In this document: piece after piece, positions 1-6,565 of the stretch
Position numbering within the stretch: the first letter of the stretch is position 1
Layout of the letters: each line of letters begins with the position of its first letter
Assembly (NCBI GenBank): GCA_013041975.1
Contig: JABDQZ010000155.1
Location: forward strand, 1-12,872
Length of the DNA: 12,872 bases
Reading direction: 5' to 3'
From: Gammaproteobacteria bacterium
GTDB lineage: Bacteria; Pseudomonadota; Gammaproteobacteria; Chromatiales; Chromatiaceae
Position numbers and translations under genes: made by a program
Notes under the pieces: generated by a model
Told to the model about the DNA's origin: nothing
Database searches by the model: none
The model's input: the letters and a program-made list of their open reading frames with translations, nothing else

Positions 1-167
1 ATCATGTAGATAATGCATTGGAGCTGTTAACAGACTTGCCTGCCGGCCAGGCTGATGCCGATGGAGTTTATTCCCATGATTCCATTAATTACCAGGTACA
101 GTATCGTCTGGCAGAATGGCTTGCGCTACGTCAGCACTATTCTTCTCCTGAGCCAAAGCGGGATTGA
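1..167 (+). CDS. C-terminal end of an unrecognised protein (partial)
   Basis: An open frame enters from the left edge (first full codon at base 3) and ends at TGA 165-167, giving 54 visible residues. The fragment is acidic and polar, with a central stretch rich in Asp and Gln and a C-terminal helix-like part containing QYRLAEWLALRQHY. I see no signal peptide, membrane segment or catalytic motif in the visible part and do not recognise the family. It ends 50 bases before the preferred start of pcm on the same strand, so the two could be co-transcribed. That it is coding is inferred from the clean open frame up to a stop followed by a ribosome binding site for pcm; 54 codons alone is modest evidence. 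Confidence 0.5.
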   Translation, partial: HVDNALELLTDLPAGQADADGVYSHDSINYQVQYRLAEWLALRQHYSSPEPKRD

Positions 168-217
168 GTGGTCTACTAAACTTAAAATGCAGGCAGCCTA
201 AAACAGGAAGGTGTTTG

Positions 218-886
218 ATGGGCCTTAAGCGTGAAGATGGCAAGAGACGAATGCTCGATGATATACGAGCAGAGATCAACTACACGCAACCGCTAACCGG
301 AAAGGCATCGTTTTCAAAAGACGTCATGGAGGCGATGGCTGATGTGCCACGTGAGCAGTTTGTACCAGATGATCTCAGGCATTCGGCTTTTAATGACGGC
401 CCATTACCAATTGGTTACGGACAGACAATTTCACAGCCCTTTATCGTGGCACTCATGACCGAACTGCTACTGCTGACTCCTGAAGACAATGTGCTTGAGA
501 TAGGGACTGGCTCAGGCTATCAAACAGCCGTTTTATCCAGGTTGTGTCAATCCGTCTACAGTATGGATATTGTATCTGAACTGGTGGATGCTGCTGCCAT
601 TCGCCTGCAAACACTGGGCTATGAGAATGTTAATATCCGGGTTGGTAATGGTTACCATGGCTGGCCTGAGCATGCCCCGTATGATGCCATTATGGTAACG
701 GCTGCAGCACCTTATATACCCGATCACTTAATTGAGCAGCTTAAGCCAGGGGGGAAACTGGTCATTCCTGTCGGACAGCAATTCATGGCCCAGCAACTAA
801 TCTGTATTGACAAGCATCTGGATGGTTCAGTTCATGAGCGCCCGGTACTCAGGGTATCATTTGTGCCGTTGGTCAGACGGCCCTGA
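218..886 (+). CDS. pcm: Protein-L-isoaspartate O-methyltransferase
   Basis: This enzyme uses S-adenosylmethionine to methylate abnormal L-isoaspartyl residues in aged proteins, starting their repair in the cytoplasm. The 222-residue product matches E. coli Pcm along its length. It has an N-terminal VPREQFVPDD block, the GQTISQP motif (about residues 68-74), the SAM-binding motif VLEIGTGSGYQ (92-102), a DAIMVTAAAP block, and a C-terminal RVSFVPLV. I chose ATG 218 because AGGAAGG lies 6-7 bases upstream. An in-frame TTG at 164 would overlap the stop of the preceding gene, but it would add 18 residues (MSGLLNLK...) that do not look like this family. ATG 251 is another possible start. The gene ends 23 bases from the stop of a convergent small gene. 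The family assignment is secure; the exact start is less so. Confidence 0.95.
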   Translation: MGLKREDGKRRMLDDIRAEINYTQPLTGKASFSKDVMEAMADVPREQFVPDDLRHSAFNDGPLPIGYGQTISQPFIVALMTELLLLTPEDNVLEIGTGSGYQTAVLSRLCQSVYSMDIVSELVDAAAIRLQTLGYENVNIRVGNGYHGWPEHAPYDAIMVTAAAPYIPDHLIEQLKPGGKLVIPVGQQFMAQQLICIDKHLDGSVHERPVLRVSFVPLVRRP

Positions 887-909
887 GCCGAAACTGAAAA
901 TTCCGGGGC

Positions 910-1323
910 CTAGTGGATGACGCCAGTTACCGTTATTATGGCTTCAGTGTTGTCTCTGGGTTGTATATCGATCAGGCCGCTATCTGATGAAGGGCTCTGC
1001 CAGGAGGGTTTGGCCCATGGTGTCAAAAGCAACAGCCTGCACTGGTAACTGCCAGCGGCAGAGTCACGCCAGTCTGTCAGGTAGCTGGCCCTGACTTCAA
1101 CATTCTCGTCAAGTTCACCGCGGTTTGAGCGAATAGCCCTGATACTGTAACCCGTGGCGATCAGTTGATTGCCATCGATTTTTGAATAAACCTCACACTC
1201 GATTTTCGCCTGCGGAATGCCTTTGGGAATCAGGTCGAGTTTGACGGGTACCTCAAACAGAAAATCCAGTGCCTGGGCCTGAATTGAAAACAGGGCCAGT
1301 AACATTATCAGGGCTGTTTTCAT
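910..1323 (-). CDS. Exported protein of unknown function (137 aa)
   Basis: The product begins with a clear Sec signal peptide: Lys2, a hydrophobic core of about 10 residues, and a likely cleavage after AQA at residue 18. A mature protein of about 119 residues should therefore be periplasmic or secreted. The mature part is polar and probably beta-rich, with two cysteines (in IECEVY and SYQCRLLLL) that could form a disulfide, and it ends in a beta-like ITVTGVIH. I do not recognise the family. Its ATG overlaps the stop of the upstream gene by four bases (ATGA at 1320-1323), which points to translational coupling. It converges on pcm with 23 bases between the stops. Confidence 0.7.
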   Translation of the reverse strand: MKTALIMLLALFSIQAQALDFLFEVPVKLDLIPKGIPQAKIECEVYSKIDGNQLIATGYSIRAIRSNRGELDENVEVRASYLTDWRDSAAGSYQCRLLLLTPWAKPSWQSPSSDSGLIDIQPRDNTEAIITVTGVIH

Positions 1324-1601
1324 GGCGATTTATTCCTTGTGCCGGTTAAAACGATCGGGCTGGTGACGGTGATTTTTTTTCTGAATGCTTGTGTGCGTTT
1401 GCGGGTGGCGTCGGTTTCGGTTTGCCGATTGCCGGTCATGATGATTTTGCCGGTTTCAATGACTTTGCTGTGTGAAGACGCTTGTGAGAAACAGGAAATA
1501 AACATGGTCATGCACAGCAGGATGAGCAGTAATCGTTTGAGAGAGAAACGGCGAACTGTAAGAAAGTCAGCATAAATTTGTGGAGAAGTGACCAATATCA
1601 T
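1320..1601 (-). CDS. Small exported or membrane-anchored protein of unknown function (93 aa)
   Basis: A basic segment (RRFSLKR, residues 17-23) precedes a hydrophobic stretch of about 15 residues (24-38), then SQASS, so an uncleaved anchor or a signal peptide with a long N-region is likely. The rest is short and very basic, rich in Lys, Arg and Thr. It carries a loose internal repeat: KIIMTGNRQT (about 52-61) and PIVLTGTRNK (about 82-91). The ATG at 1601 has only a weak ribosome binding site and gives an unusually long N-region; TTG at codon 3 is an alternative, and the internal ATGs at codons 31 and 33 fall inside the hydrophobic core. The four-base overlap with the next gene supports a two-gene operon. 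It is transcribed divergently from soeA. No family recognised. Confidence 0.5.
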   Translation of the reverse strand: MILVTSPQIYADFLTVRRFSLKRLLLILLCMTMFISCFSQASSHSKVIETGKIIMTGNRQTETDATRKRTQAFRKKITVTSPIVLTGTRNKSP

Positions 1602-1629
1602 TCAGCTTATTGAAAAAATTAACGATTAT

Positions 1630-1645
1630 TAGATTAGGTAATCTA
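1630..1645. repeat. Short palindrome TAGATTA-GG-TAATCTA upstream of soeA
   Basis: This is a perfect 7-base inverted repeat with a 2-base centre, in the intergenic region between the divergent small gene and soeA. Its size and symmetry fit a dimeric regulator site, but no specific regulator can be named. It lies about 30 bases from the divergent start codon at 1601 and about 105 bases from soeA, so it could serve either direction. Confidence 0.35.
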
Positions 1646-1654
1646 TTCTTTAAA

Positions 1655-1675
1655 GGCAAGTTCAAAACACTTGCC
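1655..1675. repeat. Inverted repeat GGCAAGT-N7-ACTTGCC upstream of soeA
   Basis: Two perfect 7-base arms (1655-1661 and 1669-1675) flank a 7-base spacer. The right arm overlaps the possible -35 element of soeA (1671-1676). An operator there would fit repression or activation of the soe operon; a small RNA hairpin is the alternative. The dyad is seen directly; the function is inferred. Confidence 0.4.
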
Positions 1676-1700
1676 GGTTTAGATTAAATTAGAATATTAT
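1671..1700 (+). promoter_or_regulatory. Possible sigma-70 promoter for soeABC
   Basis: TTGCCG (1671-1676, four of six matches to the -35 consensus) and TATTAT (1695-1700, five of six matches to the -10) are separated by 18 bases in AT-rich DNA. A perfect TATAAT at 1698-1703 overlaps the -10 but would need a 21-base spacer. A start near 1707 would leave a leader of about 40 bases. The match is modest and in AT-rich sequence, so this is tentative. Confidence 0.35.
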
Positions 1701-1715
1701 AATTCGATCATGTAA

Positions 1716-1733
1716 ATCAGGTTATATCCTGAT
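1716..1733. repeat. Inverted repeat ATCAGG-N6-CCTGAT in the soeA leader
   Basis: Perfect 6-base arms (1716-1721 and 1728-1733) flank TTATAT, just downstream of the inferred transcription start and 6 bases before the ribosome binding site (GGGAG, 1739-1743; 5 bases before ATG 1749). It could be an operator or a leader hairpin affecting translation. A related dyad with the hexamers in the reverse order (CCTGAT-TT-ATCAGG) lies upstream of dsbC at 12372-12385. Confidence 0.35.
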
Positions 1734-1748
1734 AAGACGGGAGACTTT

Positions 1749-4646
1749 ATGCTCGACCCGACAACAACTTCAGATAAAGCCCTCGGCCGCCAGGAGGTCA
1801 AAAAGACAACCTGTTACATGTGTGCCTGTCGCTGTGGCATCAAGGTCACGTTGCGTGATGGCGAAGTGCGCTATATCGAAGGCAATCCGGATCATCCACA
1901 TAATCAGGGGGCGCTGTGTGCCAAGGGTGCTTCAGGCATCATGAAGCAATATTCCCCGGCGCGTTTGACCAAGCCCCTGATGCGCAAGGCCAATGCCAAA
2001 CGCGGTGAATCAGCTTTTGAAGAAATCTCCTGGGAAAAGGCTTTTGATATAATCCATGAGCGTCTTGAGCATATCCGCAAGACTGATCCGAAGAAATTTG
2101 CCCTGTTTACCGGTCGTGACCAGATGCAGGCACTGACTGGCATGTTCGCCAAGCAGTTCGGTACGCCCAACTATGCAGCACATGGTGGCTTTTGCTCGGT
2201 TAATATGGCTGCCGGACTGATCTATACGATTGGCGGTTCCTTCTGGGAATTTGGTGGTCCTGACCTGGATCGTTCCAAGTTGTTTGTGATGATTGGTACG
2301 GCTGAAGATCATGATTCCAATCCACTGAAAACCGCCATTGCCAAGTTCAAGCGTCGTGGCGGGCGTTTTATTTCCATCAATCCGATTCGTACCGGTTATT
2401 CTGCCATTGCGGATGAGTGGGTACCGATAAAACCGGGTACGGATGGTGCCTTGTTGTTGGCGATCATTCACGAAATGATCAAGACCGGTCTTTATGACCG
2501 CGACTTTCTGGTGCAATACACCAACTCTGCCGAGCTGGTCATCAATGATCCAAAGAGTGACGATCACGGTTTGTTCAAGCGCGTTGAAATGCACTACGAA
2601 GAGGGCTGTTTCGACCCTGAAAACAAGCTGTGGTGGGATCGGGACCTGAACGTAGCGATGGGCACGCACACGCCCGGTTGTGACCCTTACCTGCTGGGTG
2701 AATTTGAACTGGATGACGGCACGCCGGTAAAGCCGGCTTTCCAGTTACTTAAAGAGCGGGTTGAAGAATACACGCCCGAATGGGCAGAAGATATCACGGG
2801 CATTCCTGCCGAAACCATCAAGCGCCTGGCGCATGAAATGGGTGTGACGGCGCGTGATCAAAAGATAGAACTGCCAATTCAGTGGACGGATACCTGGGAT
2901 AATGATCATGAATCCGTCGTGGGTAACCCTGTTTCATTCCACGCCATGCGTGGCCTTGCGGCACACTCGAACGGTTTTCATGCAATTCGGGCGCTGGGTA
3001 TTTTGATGACCATTCTGGGAACAGTGGATCGTCCCGGTGGTTTCCGTCATAAGGCACCGTTCCCGCGTCCTATTCCTCCCTGCCCAAAACCACCAAAAGG
3101 TCCTGAGGGTGTAAAGCCTGAAACACCGCTGGATGGTATGCCGCTGGGTTGGCCAGCCGATCCCAATGACCTGTTCGTGGATGAAGAGGGCGAGCCTGTT
3201 CGAATTGATAAGGCATTTTCATGGGAATATCCACTATCCGTTCATGGTTTGATGCATAACGTGATTACCAACGCCTGGCGTGGTGACCCGTACAAGATCG
3301 ATACCCTGTTTCTGTTCATGGCCAACATGGCATGGAACTCCTCCATGAATACCGAGAAGGTGCGCGAAATGCTCACAGATCAGGATGAAGAGGGGAACTA
3401 CAAGATTCCGTTCCTGATTGTGGCCGATGCTTTCCAGTCGGAAACCGTGGCCTATGCGGACCTGGTGTTGCCAGATACCACCTATCTTGAAAGGCATGAT
3501 GCCTTGTCGATGCTGGATCGTCCGATTTCTGAATATTCAGGACCGGTTGATTCTGTACGTATTCCGGTGGTGGAGCCGAAAGGTGAATGCAAACCTTTTC
3601 AGGAAGTATTGATTGAACTCGGTAGCCGTCTTGGATTGCCGGCATTTGTCAAAGAAGATGGGTCTCGCAAATACCGCGACTATCCTGATTTTATTATCAA
3701 TTATGAAACCAGCCCGGGCTCCGGTATTGGTTTTCTGGCGGGCTGGCGTGGAAAAGGCGGTGAGAAATTCCTGAAAGGGGAACCCAATCCCCGCCAGTGG
3801 GAAATGTACGCCAATAACAACTGTGTCTTTCATTATGAGTTACCCAGGTCTTATCAGTACATGCGTAACTGGAACAAGGGGTATCTCGAATGGGCACGTG
3901 CGCATGGCATGACGCGTTATGTCGAGCCTATCACTTTGCATTTGTATTCAGAGGTGTTGCAGAAATTCCGTCTGGCAGCGCAGGGCAAGCGACCGGGAAA
4001 ACAGCCACCGGAAAATCTTAAAAAACGCGTCGAAACCTATTTCGATCCGTTGCCCTTCTATTATGAGCCACTGGAATCCAAGCTGATCGATACCCAGGAA
4101 TATCCCCTGAATGCATTAACCCAACGCCCTATGGCGATGTACCATTCATGGGATTCACAGAATGCCTGGCTGCGTCAGATTCATACGCATAACTATTTGT
4201 ATGTCAGTCCAAAACTTGGGGATGCCAAAGGCTTTTCTGACGGTGACTGGGTATGGGTTGAATCGCCGCACAACAAGATACGCTGCATGGTGCAGTTTTC
4301 CGAGTCTGTAGAACCAGGCACCGTGTGGACATGGAATGCTATCGGCAAGGCTTCCGGGGCATGGGGCTTGTCACCCAAAGCCAATGAATCGCAGAAAGGC
4401 TTTTTGTTAAACCATGTGATTTCGGAAGAACTGCCGCCATGTGAATCAGGCAGACATATTTCCAACTCTGATCCGGTAACCGGGCAGGCTGCCTGGTTTG
4501 ATGTGAAGGTTAAAGTGTATCCCTGTGCGGAAAATGAGCCTGAAGTAACCTCACCCCAGTTCAAGCCACAGCGCAAGGTGCCTGGGCAGGATGCCAAACG
4601 TGGTAAATGGCAACTGTTTTTTGCCGGGATGTTTACGAAGAAATAA
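1749..4646 (+). CDS. soeA: Sulfite dehydrogenase SoeABC, molybdopterin catalytic subunit
   Basis: Probable catalytic subunit of the cytoplasmic sulfite-oxidising enzyme, which converts sulfite to sulfate and passes electrons through SoeB to SoeC. The 965-residue protein belongs to the DMSO reductase/complex iron-sulfur molybdoenzyme family. Cys22, Cys25, Cys29 and Cys57 form the N-terminal [4Fe-4S] motif, with the conserved Lys59 behind it. TPNYAAHGGFCSVNMAAG contains the likely molybdenum ligand Cys149. LFVMIGTAEDHDSNP, SINPIRT, ADLVLPDTTYLERHD and a C-terminal molydopterin-dinucleotide-binding region (from about residue 800) follow in order. There is no twin-arginine signal peptide, so the enzyme should face the cytoplasm, as known for Allochromatium vinosum SoeA and unlike periplasmic PsrA, PhsA or DmsA. 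Cys27 is an extra cysteine inside the cluster motif. GGGAG lies 5 bases before ATG 1749. The next two genes supply the partner subunits. Polysulfide or thiosulfate reductase is less likely given the missing export signal. Confidence 0.9.
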   Translation: MLDPTTTSDKALGRQEVKKTTCYMCACRCGIKVTLRDGEVRYIEGNPDHPHNQGALCAKGASGIMKQYSPARLTKPLMRKANAKRGESAFEEISWEKAFDIIHERLEHIRKTDPKKFALFTGRDQMQALTGMFAKQFGTPNYAAHGGFCSVNMAAGLIYTIGGSFWEFGGPDLDRSKLFVMIGTAEDHDSNPLKTAIAKFKRRGGRFISINPIRTGYSAIADEWVPIKPGTDGALLLAIIHEMIKTGLYDRDFLVQYTNSAELVINDPKSDDHGLFKRVEMHYEEGCFDPENKLWWDRDLNVAMGTHTPGCDPYLLGEFELDDGTPVKPAFQLLKERVEEYTPEWAEDITGIPAETIKRLAHEMGVTARDQKIELPIQWTDTWDNDHESVVGNPVSFHAMRGLAAHSNGFHAIRALGILMTILGTVDRPGGFRHKAPFPRPIPPCPKPPKGPEGVKPETPLDGMPLGWPADPNDLFVDEEGEPVRIDKAFSWEYPLSVHGLMHNVITNAWRGDPYKIDTLFLFMANMAWNSSMNTEKVREMLTDQDEEGNYKIPFLIVADAFQSETVAYADLVLPDTTYLERHDALSMLDRPISEYSGPVDSVRIPVVEPKGECKPFQEVLIELGSRLGLPAFVKEDGSRKYRDYPDFIINYETSPGSGIGFLAGWRGKGGEKFLKGEPNPRQWEMYANNNCVFHYELPRSYQYMRNWNKGYLEWARAHGMTRYVEPITLHLYSEVLQKFRLAAQGKRPGKQPPENLKKRVETYFDPLPFYYEPLESKLIDTQEYPLNALTQRPMAMYHSWDSQNAWLRQIHTHNYLYVSPKLGDAKGFSDGDWVWVESPHNKIRCMVQFSESVEPGTVWTWNAIGKASGAWGLSPKANESQKGFLLNHVISEELPPCESGRHISNSDPVTGQAAWFDVKVKVYPCAENEPEVTSPQFKPQRKVPGQDAKRGKWQLFFAGMFTKK

Positions 4647-4660
4647 CTTACTGAATATGA

Positions 4661-4699
4661 ACCTGGGTAGCGCTCATGCTGTATGACCACTACCCAGGT
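4661..4699 (+). repeat. Strong hairpin between soeA and soeB
   Basis: Perfect 10-base arms, ACCTGGGTAG (4661-4670) and CTACCCAGGT (4690-4699), enclose 19 bases. Inside the loop TCAT (4674-4677) can pair with ATGA (4683-4686) around a 5-base apex, separated from the main stem by a symmetric 3x3 internal loop. It starts 14 bases after the soeA stop and ends directly before GGGA (4701-4704), the likely ribosome binding site of soeB at 4711. There is no U-tract, so a classic terminator is unlikely. An mRNA processing or stability element that tunes subunit ratios is a reasonable inference. Confidence 0.7.
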
Positions 4700-4710
4700 C
4701 GGGACTTGAT

Positions 4711-5433
4711 ATGACACAGTTAGCTCTGGTAATTGATCTAAACGTTTGCGTTGGCTGTCATGCCTGCGTCACTTCATGCAAGCAGTGGAACACGTCTGGC
4801 TGGGCAGGTCCTTTGGCAGATCAGCGTCCGTATGATCAGGATCCAACCGGTACGTTTTTCAATCGTGTGCAAACATTCGAAGTCGGTGAATATCCCAACA
4901 CGGAAACCGTGCATTTTCCAAAGAGTTGTTTGCACTGCGAAGAACCACCCTGTGTGCCGGTTTGTCCGACCGGTGCTTCTTACAAGCGCGAAGATAATGG
5001 CGTGGTTCTGGTGGATTACGACAAGTGTATCGGTTGTAAATACTGTTCCTGGGCCTGTCCATATGGCATGCGTGAACTGGATGAAAACCAGAAGGTGATG
5101 AAGAAATGCACTTTGTGTATCGATCGCATTACCGATGAGTCTCTGCCTGAACGTGAAAGAAAACCCTCCTGTGTTTTATCCTGTCCGACCGATGCGCGTC
5201 TGTTTGGCGATGTACATGATCCTGATTCGGAAGTTTCTGTTGCGATTCGTGAACAGGGGGGTTATCAGTTGATGCCTGAATGGGGCACCAAACCTGCAAA
5301 CCATTATCTGCCAAGACGCAAGGCCAAAATCCAGATCCATGAAGATGAACTGGATCGTGCCGACAATCCATTGAAGAAAGAAGCTCCATTGCCTGCCGCT
5401 GAAGGTGAGACTCTGGATGATGTCGCCTGGTAG
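4711..5433 (+). CDS. soeB: Sulfite dehydrogenase SoeABC, iron-sulfur subunit
   Basis: The electron-transfer subunit relays electrons from the molybdenum centre of SoeA to the membrane anchor SoeC. The 240-residue protein is a DmsB/PsrB-type ferredoxin with sixteen cysteines in four groups: Cys13/16/19/23, Cys73/76/81/85, Cys106/109/112/116 and Cys133/136/154/158. These are enough for four [4Fe-4S] clusters. The second and third groups sit in typical CLHCEEPPCVPVCPTGA and CIGCKYCSWACPYG contexts. The C-terminal tail after about residue 190 is charged and without motifs. There is no signal peptide, consistent with a cytoplasmic complex. It follows soeA by 64 bases that hold a strong hairpin, and precedes soeC by 27 bases. 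Confidence 0.93.
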   Translation: MTQLALVIDLNVCVGCHACVTSCKQWNTSGWAGPLADQRPYDQDPTGTFFNRVQTFEVGEYPNTETVHFPKSCLHCEEPPCVPVCPTGASYKREDNGVVLVDYDKCIGCKYCSWACPYGMRELDENQKVMKKCTLCIDRITDESLPERERKPSCVLSCPTDARLFGDVHDPDSEVSVAIREQGGYQLMPEWGTKPANHYLPRRKAKIQIHEDELDRADNPLKKEAPLPAAEGETLDDVAW

Positions 5434-5460
5434 GCCTTATTGAATTGAAGTGAGAAAAGT

Positions 5461-6441
5461 ATGCATCCTGCATTTTCAGTCATATTTCTAACCACCCTGA
5501 TCGGTGCCGGTCAGGGCCTGTTTCTGGCTTTGTATACTGGCCAGGTGTACTCCATTGCCAACCTGCTTGACCCGCAGGACAGCGTCACTTTTTACGCATG
5601 GGGCAGTTTGCTGGCGCTGTTTTTACTGGCGCTGGGCCTGTTGGCCTCTTTCTTTCACCTGGGTCATCCGGAAAGGGCATGGCGTTCTGCCACGCAATGG
5701 CGTACCTCCTGGCTGTCACGTGAAGTTATTGTTCTACCGGTCTTCATGTTCTTTGTGATGTTGTATGGCCTGTTTAATTACTTCGGCCTGACAGATGTGC
5801 TGTTTGTAGTGCGCGGACAGTTACCGGTTGATTCAACCTTGTTGATCGGCCTGCTTGCTACCTTAATGGCATTTGCATTGTATCTGAGTACAGCCATGAT
5901 TTATGCCAGCCTGAAGTTTCTGCAGGAATGGCATAGTCCATTAACCGTGGTCAACTACACCCTGCTTGGCCTGGCATCAGGTTTTACGCTGGCAGCAGGC
6001 TTTGCCGCATGGACCCACGCCAACCTGGTTGGCTTCTATGTGGGCTGGGCCGTGATCTTTACCATGCTGGGCATGATCAGTCGTTTTGCCTCTTTATACC
6101 GCAATAGCCGTATCAAGCGACTCGTGGAAACATCCAATGCCATAGGCGTCAAACACAACCGCATCGTTCAGAAGTCCCAGGGATTTATGGGGGGATCGTT
6201 CAATACCCGTGAATTTTTCCATGGCAAATCTGCTAGCTTTGTACGTTTCATGCGCAACAGTTTTATTGTGCTGGTGTTTATCGTACCGGTTGTCATTATG
6301 ATTTCAGCAGCAAATGCCGGCTCATTTCATTTGTTAATCGTAGCTTTTGTTGTGCAATACCTGGGTCTGATTGCCGAGCGTTGGTATTTCTTTGCTGATG
6401 CCCAGCATCCGCAGAATCTCTACTACCAGGCTAATGGCTAG
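5461..6441 (+). CDS. soeC: Sulfite dehydrogenase SoeABC, DmsC-type membrane anchor
   Basis: This integral membrane subunit anchors SoeAB to the inner face of the cytoplasmic membrane and is expected to reduce quinone. The 326-residue product has about eight hydrophobic helices, near residues 5-27, 44-66, 86-108, 124-148, 163-183, 188-207, 268-286 and 290-310. The SFFHLGHPERAWRS segment after helix 2 and SWLSREV before helix 3 are typical of the DmsC family. A long hydrophilic loop (about 208-267) separates helices 6 and 7. Eight helices point to the DmsC rather than the NrfD/PsrC type, in line with known SoeC. A purine-rich GTGAGAAAAG lies just before the start. No clear terminator follows; the next gene starts 124 bases downstream. 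Confidence 0.92.
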   Translation: MHPAFSVIFLTTLIGAGQGLFLALYTGQVYSIANLLDPQDSVTFYAWGSLLALFLLALGLLASFFHLGHPERAWRSATQWRTSWLSREVIVLPVFMFFVMLYGLFNYFGLTDVLFVVRGQLPVDSTLLIGLLATLMAFALYLSTAMIYASLKFLQEWHSPLTVVNYTLLGLASGFTLAAGFAAWTHANLVGFYVGWAVIFTMLGMISRFASLYRNSRIKRLVETSNAIGVKHNRIVQKSQGFMGGSFNTREFFHGKSASFVRFMRNSFIVLVFIVPVVIMISAANAGSFHLLIVAFVVQYLGLIAERWYFFADAQHPQNLYYQANG

Positions 6442-6565
6442 GTAAATTCGGCCAGAAAACCAATATCCCACGATTGAAGCAGGGAAAAGAAATGTATCTG
6501 GCAGGTATTTATCCTGTTTTCTCGGTTAAAATGCGACGCATTAAATCGCAACTGAAGCCAAAACC

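Noticed and set aside
164..217. Upstream TTG start for pcm giving 18 more residues
   Set aside because: It overlaps the previous gene's stop, has no ribosome binding site, and the added residues do not resemble Pcm; ATG 218 has a good site.
879..910. GGCCC...GGGCC pairing between convergent pcm and the small exported gene as a terminator
   Set aside because: Only five to six base pairs with a loop of about 20 bases and no T-run; too weak to annotate.
1339..1575. Plus-strand frame opposite the 93-residue gene
   Set aside because: The minus-strand gene has a four-base coupled overlap with a signal-peptide gene, which makes the minus strand the better choice.
2010..2669. Long antisense open frame (219 codons) inside soeA
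   Set aside because: It lies entirely opposite a strongly conserved gene and its translation has no recognisable domain; it is a reading-frame shadow.
4193..4717. Antisense open frame (174 codons) across the end of soeA and the soeA-soeB gap
   Set aside because: It is opposite the conserved C-terminal domain of SoeA and passes through the hairpin; no sign of a real protein.
6526..6532. TTAAAAT as the -10 of a trhP promoter
   Set aside because: No matching -35 at a usable distance was found.
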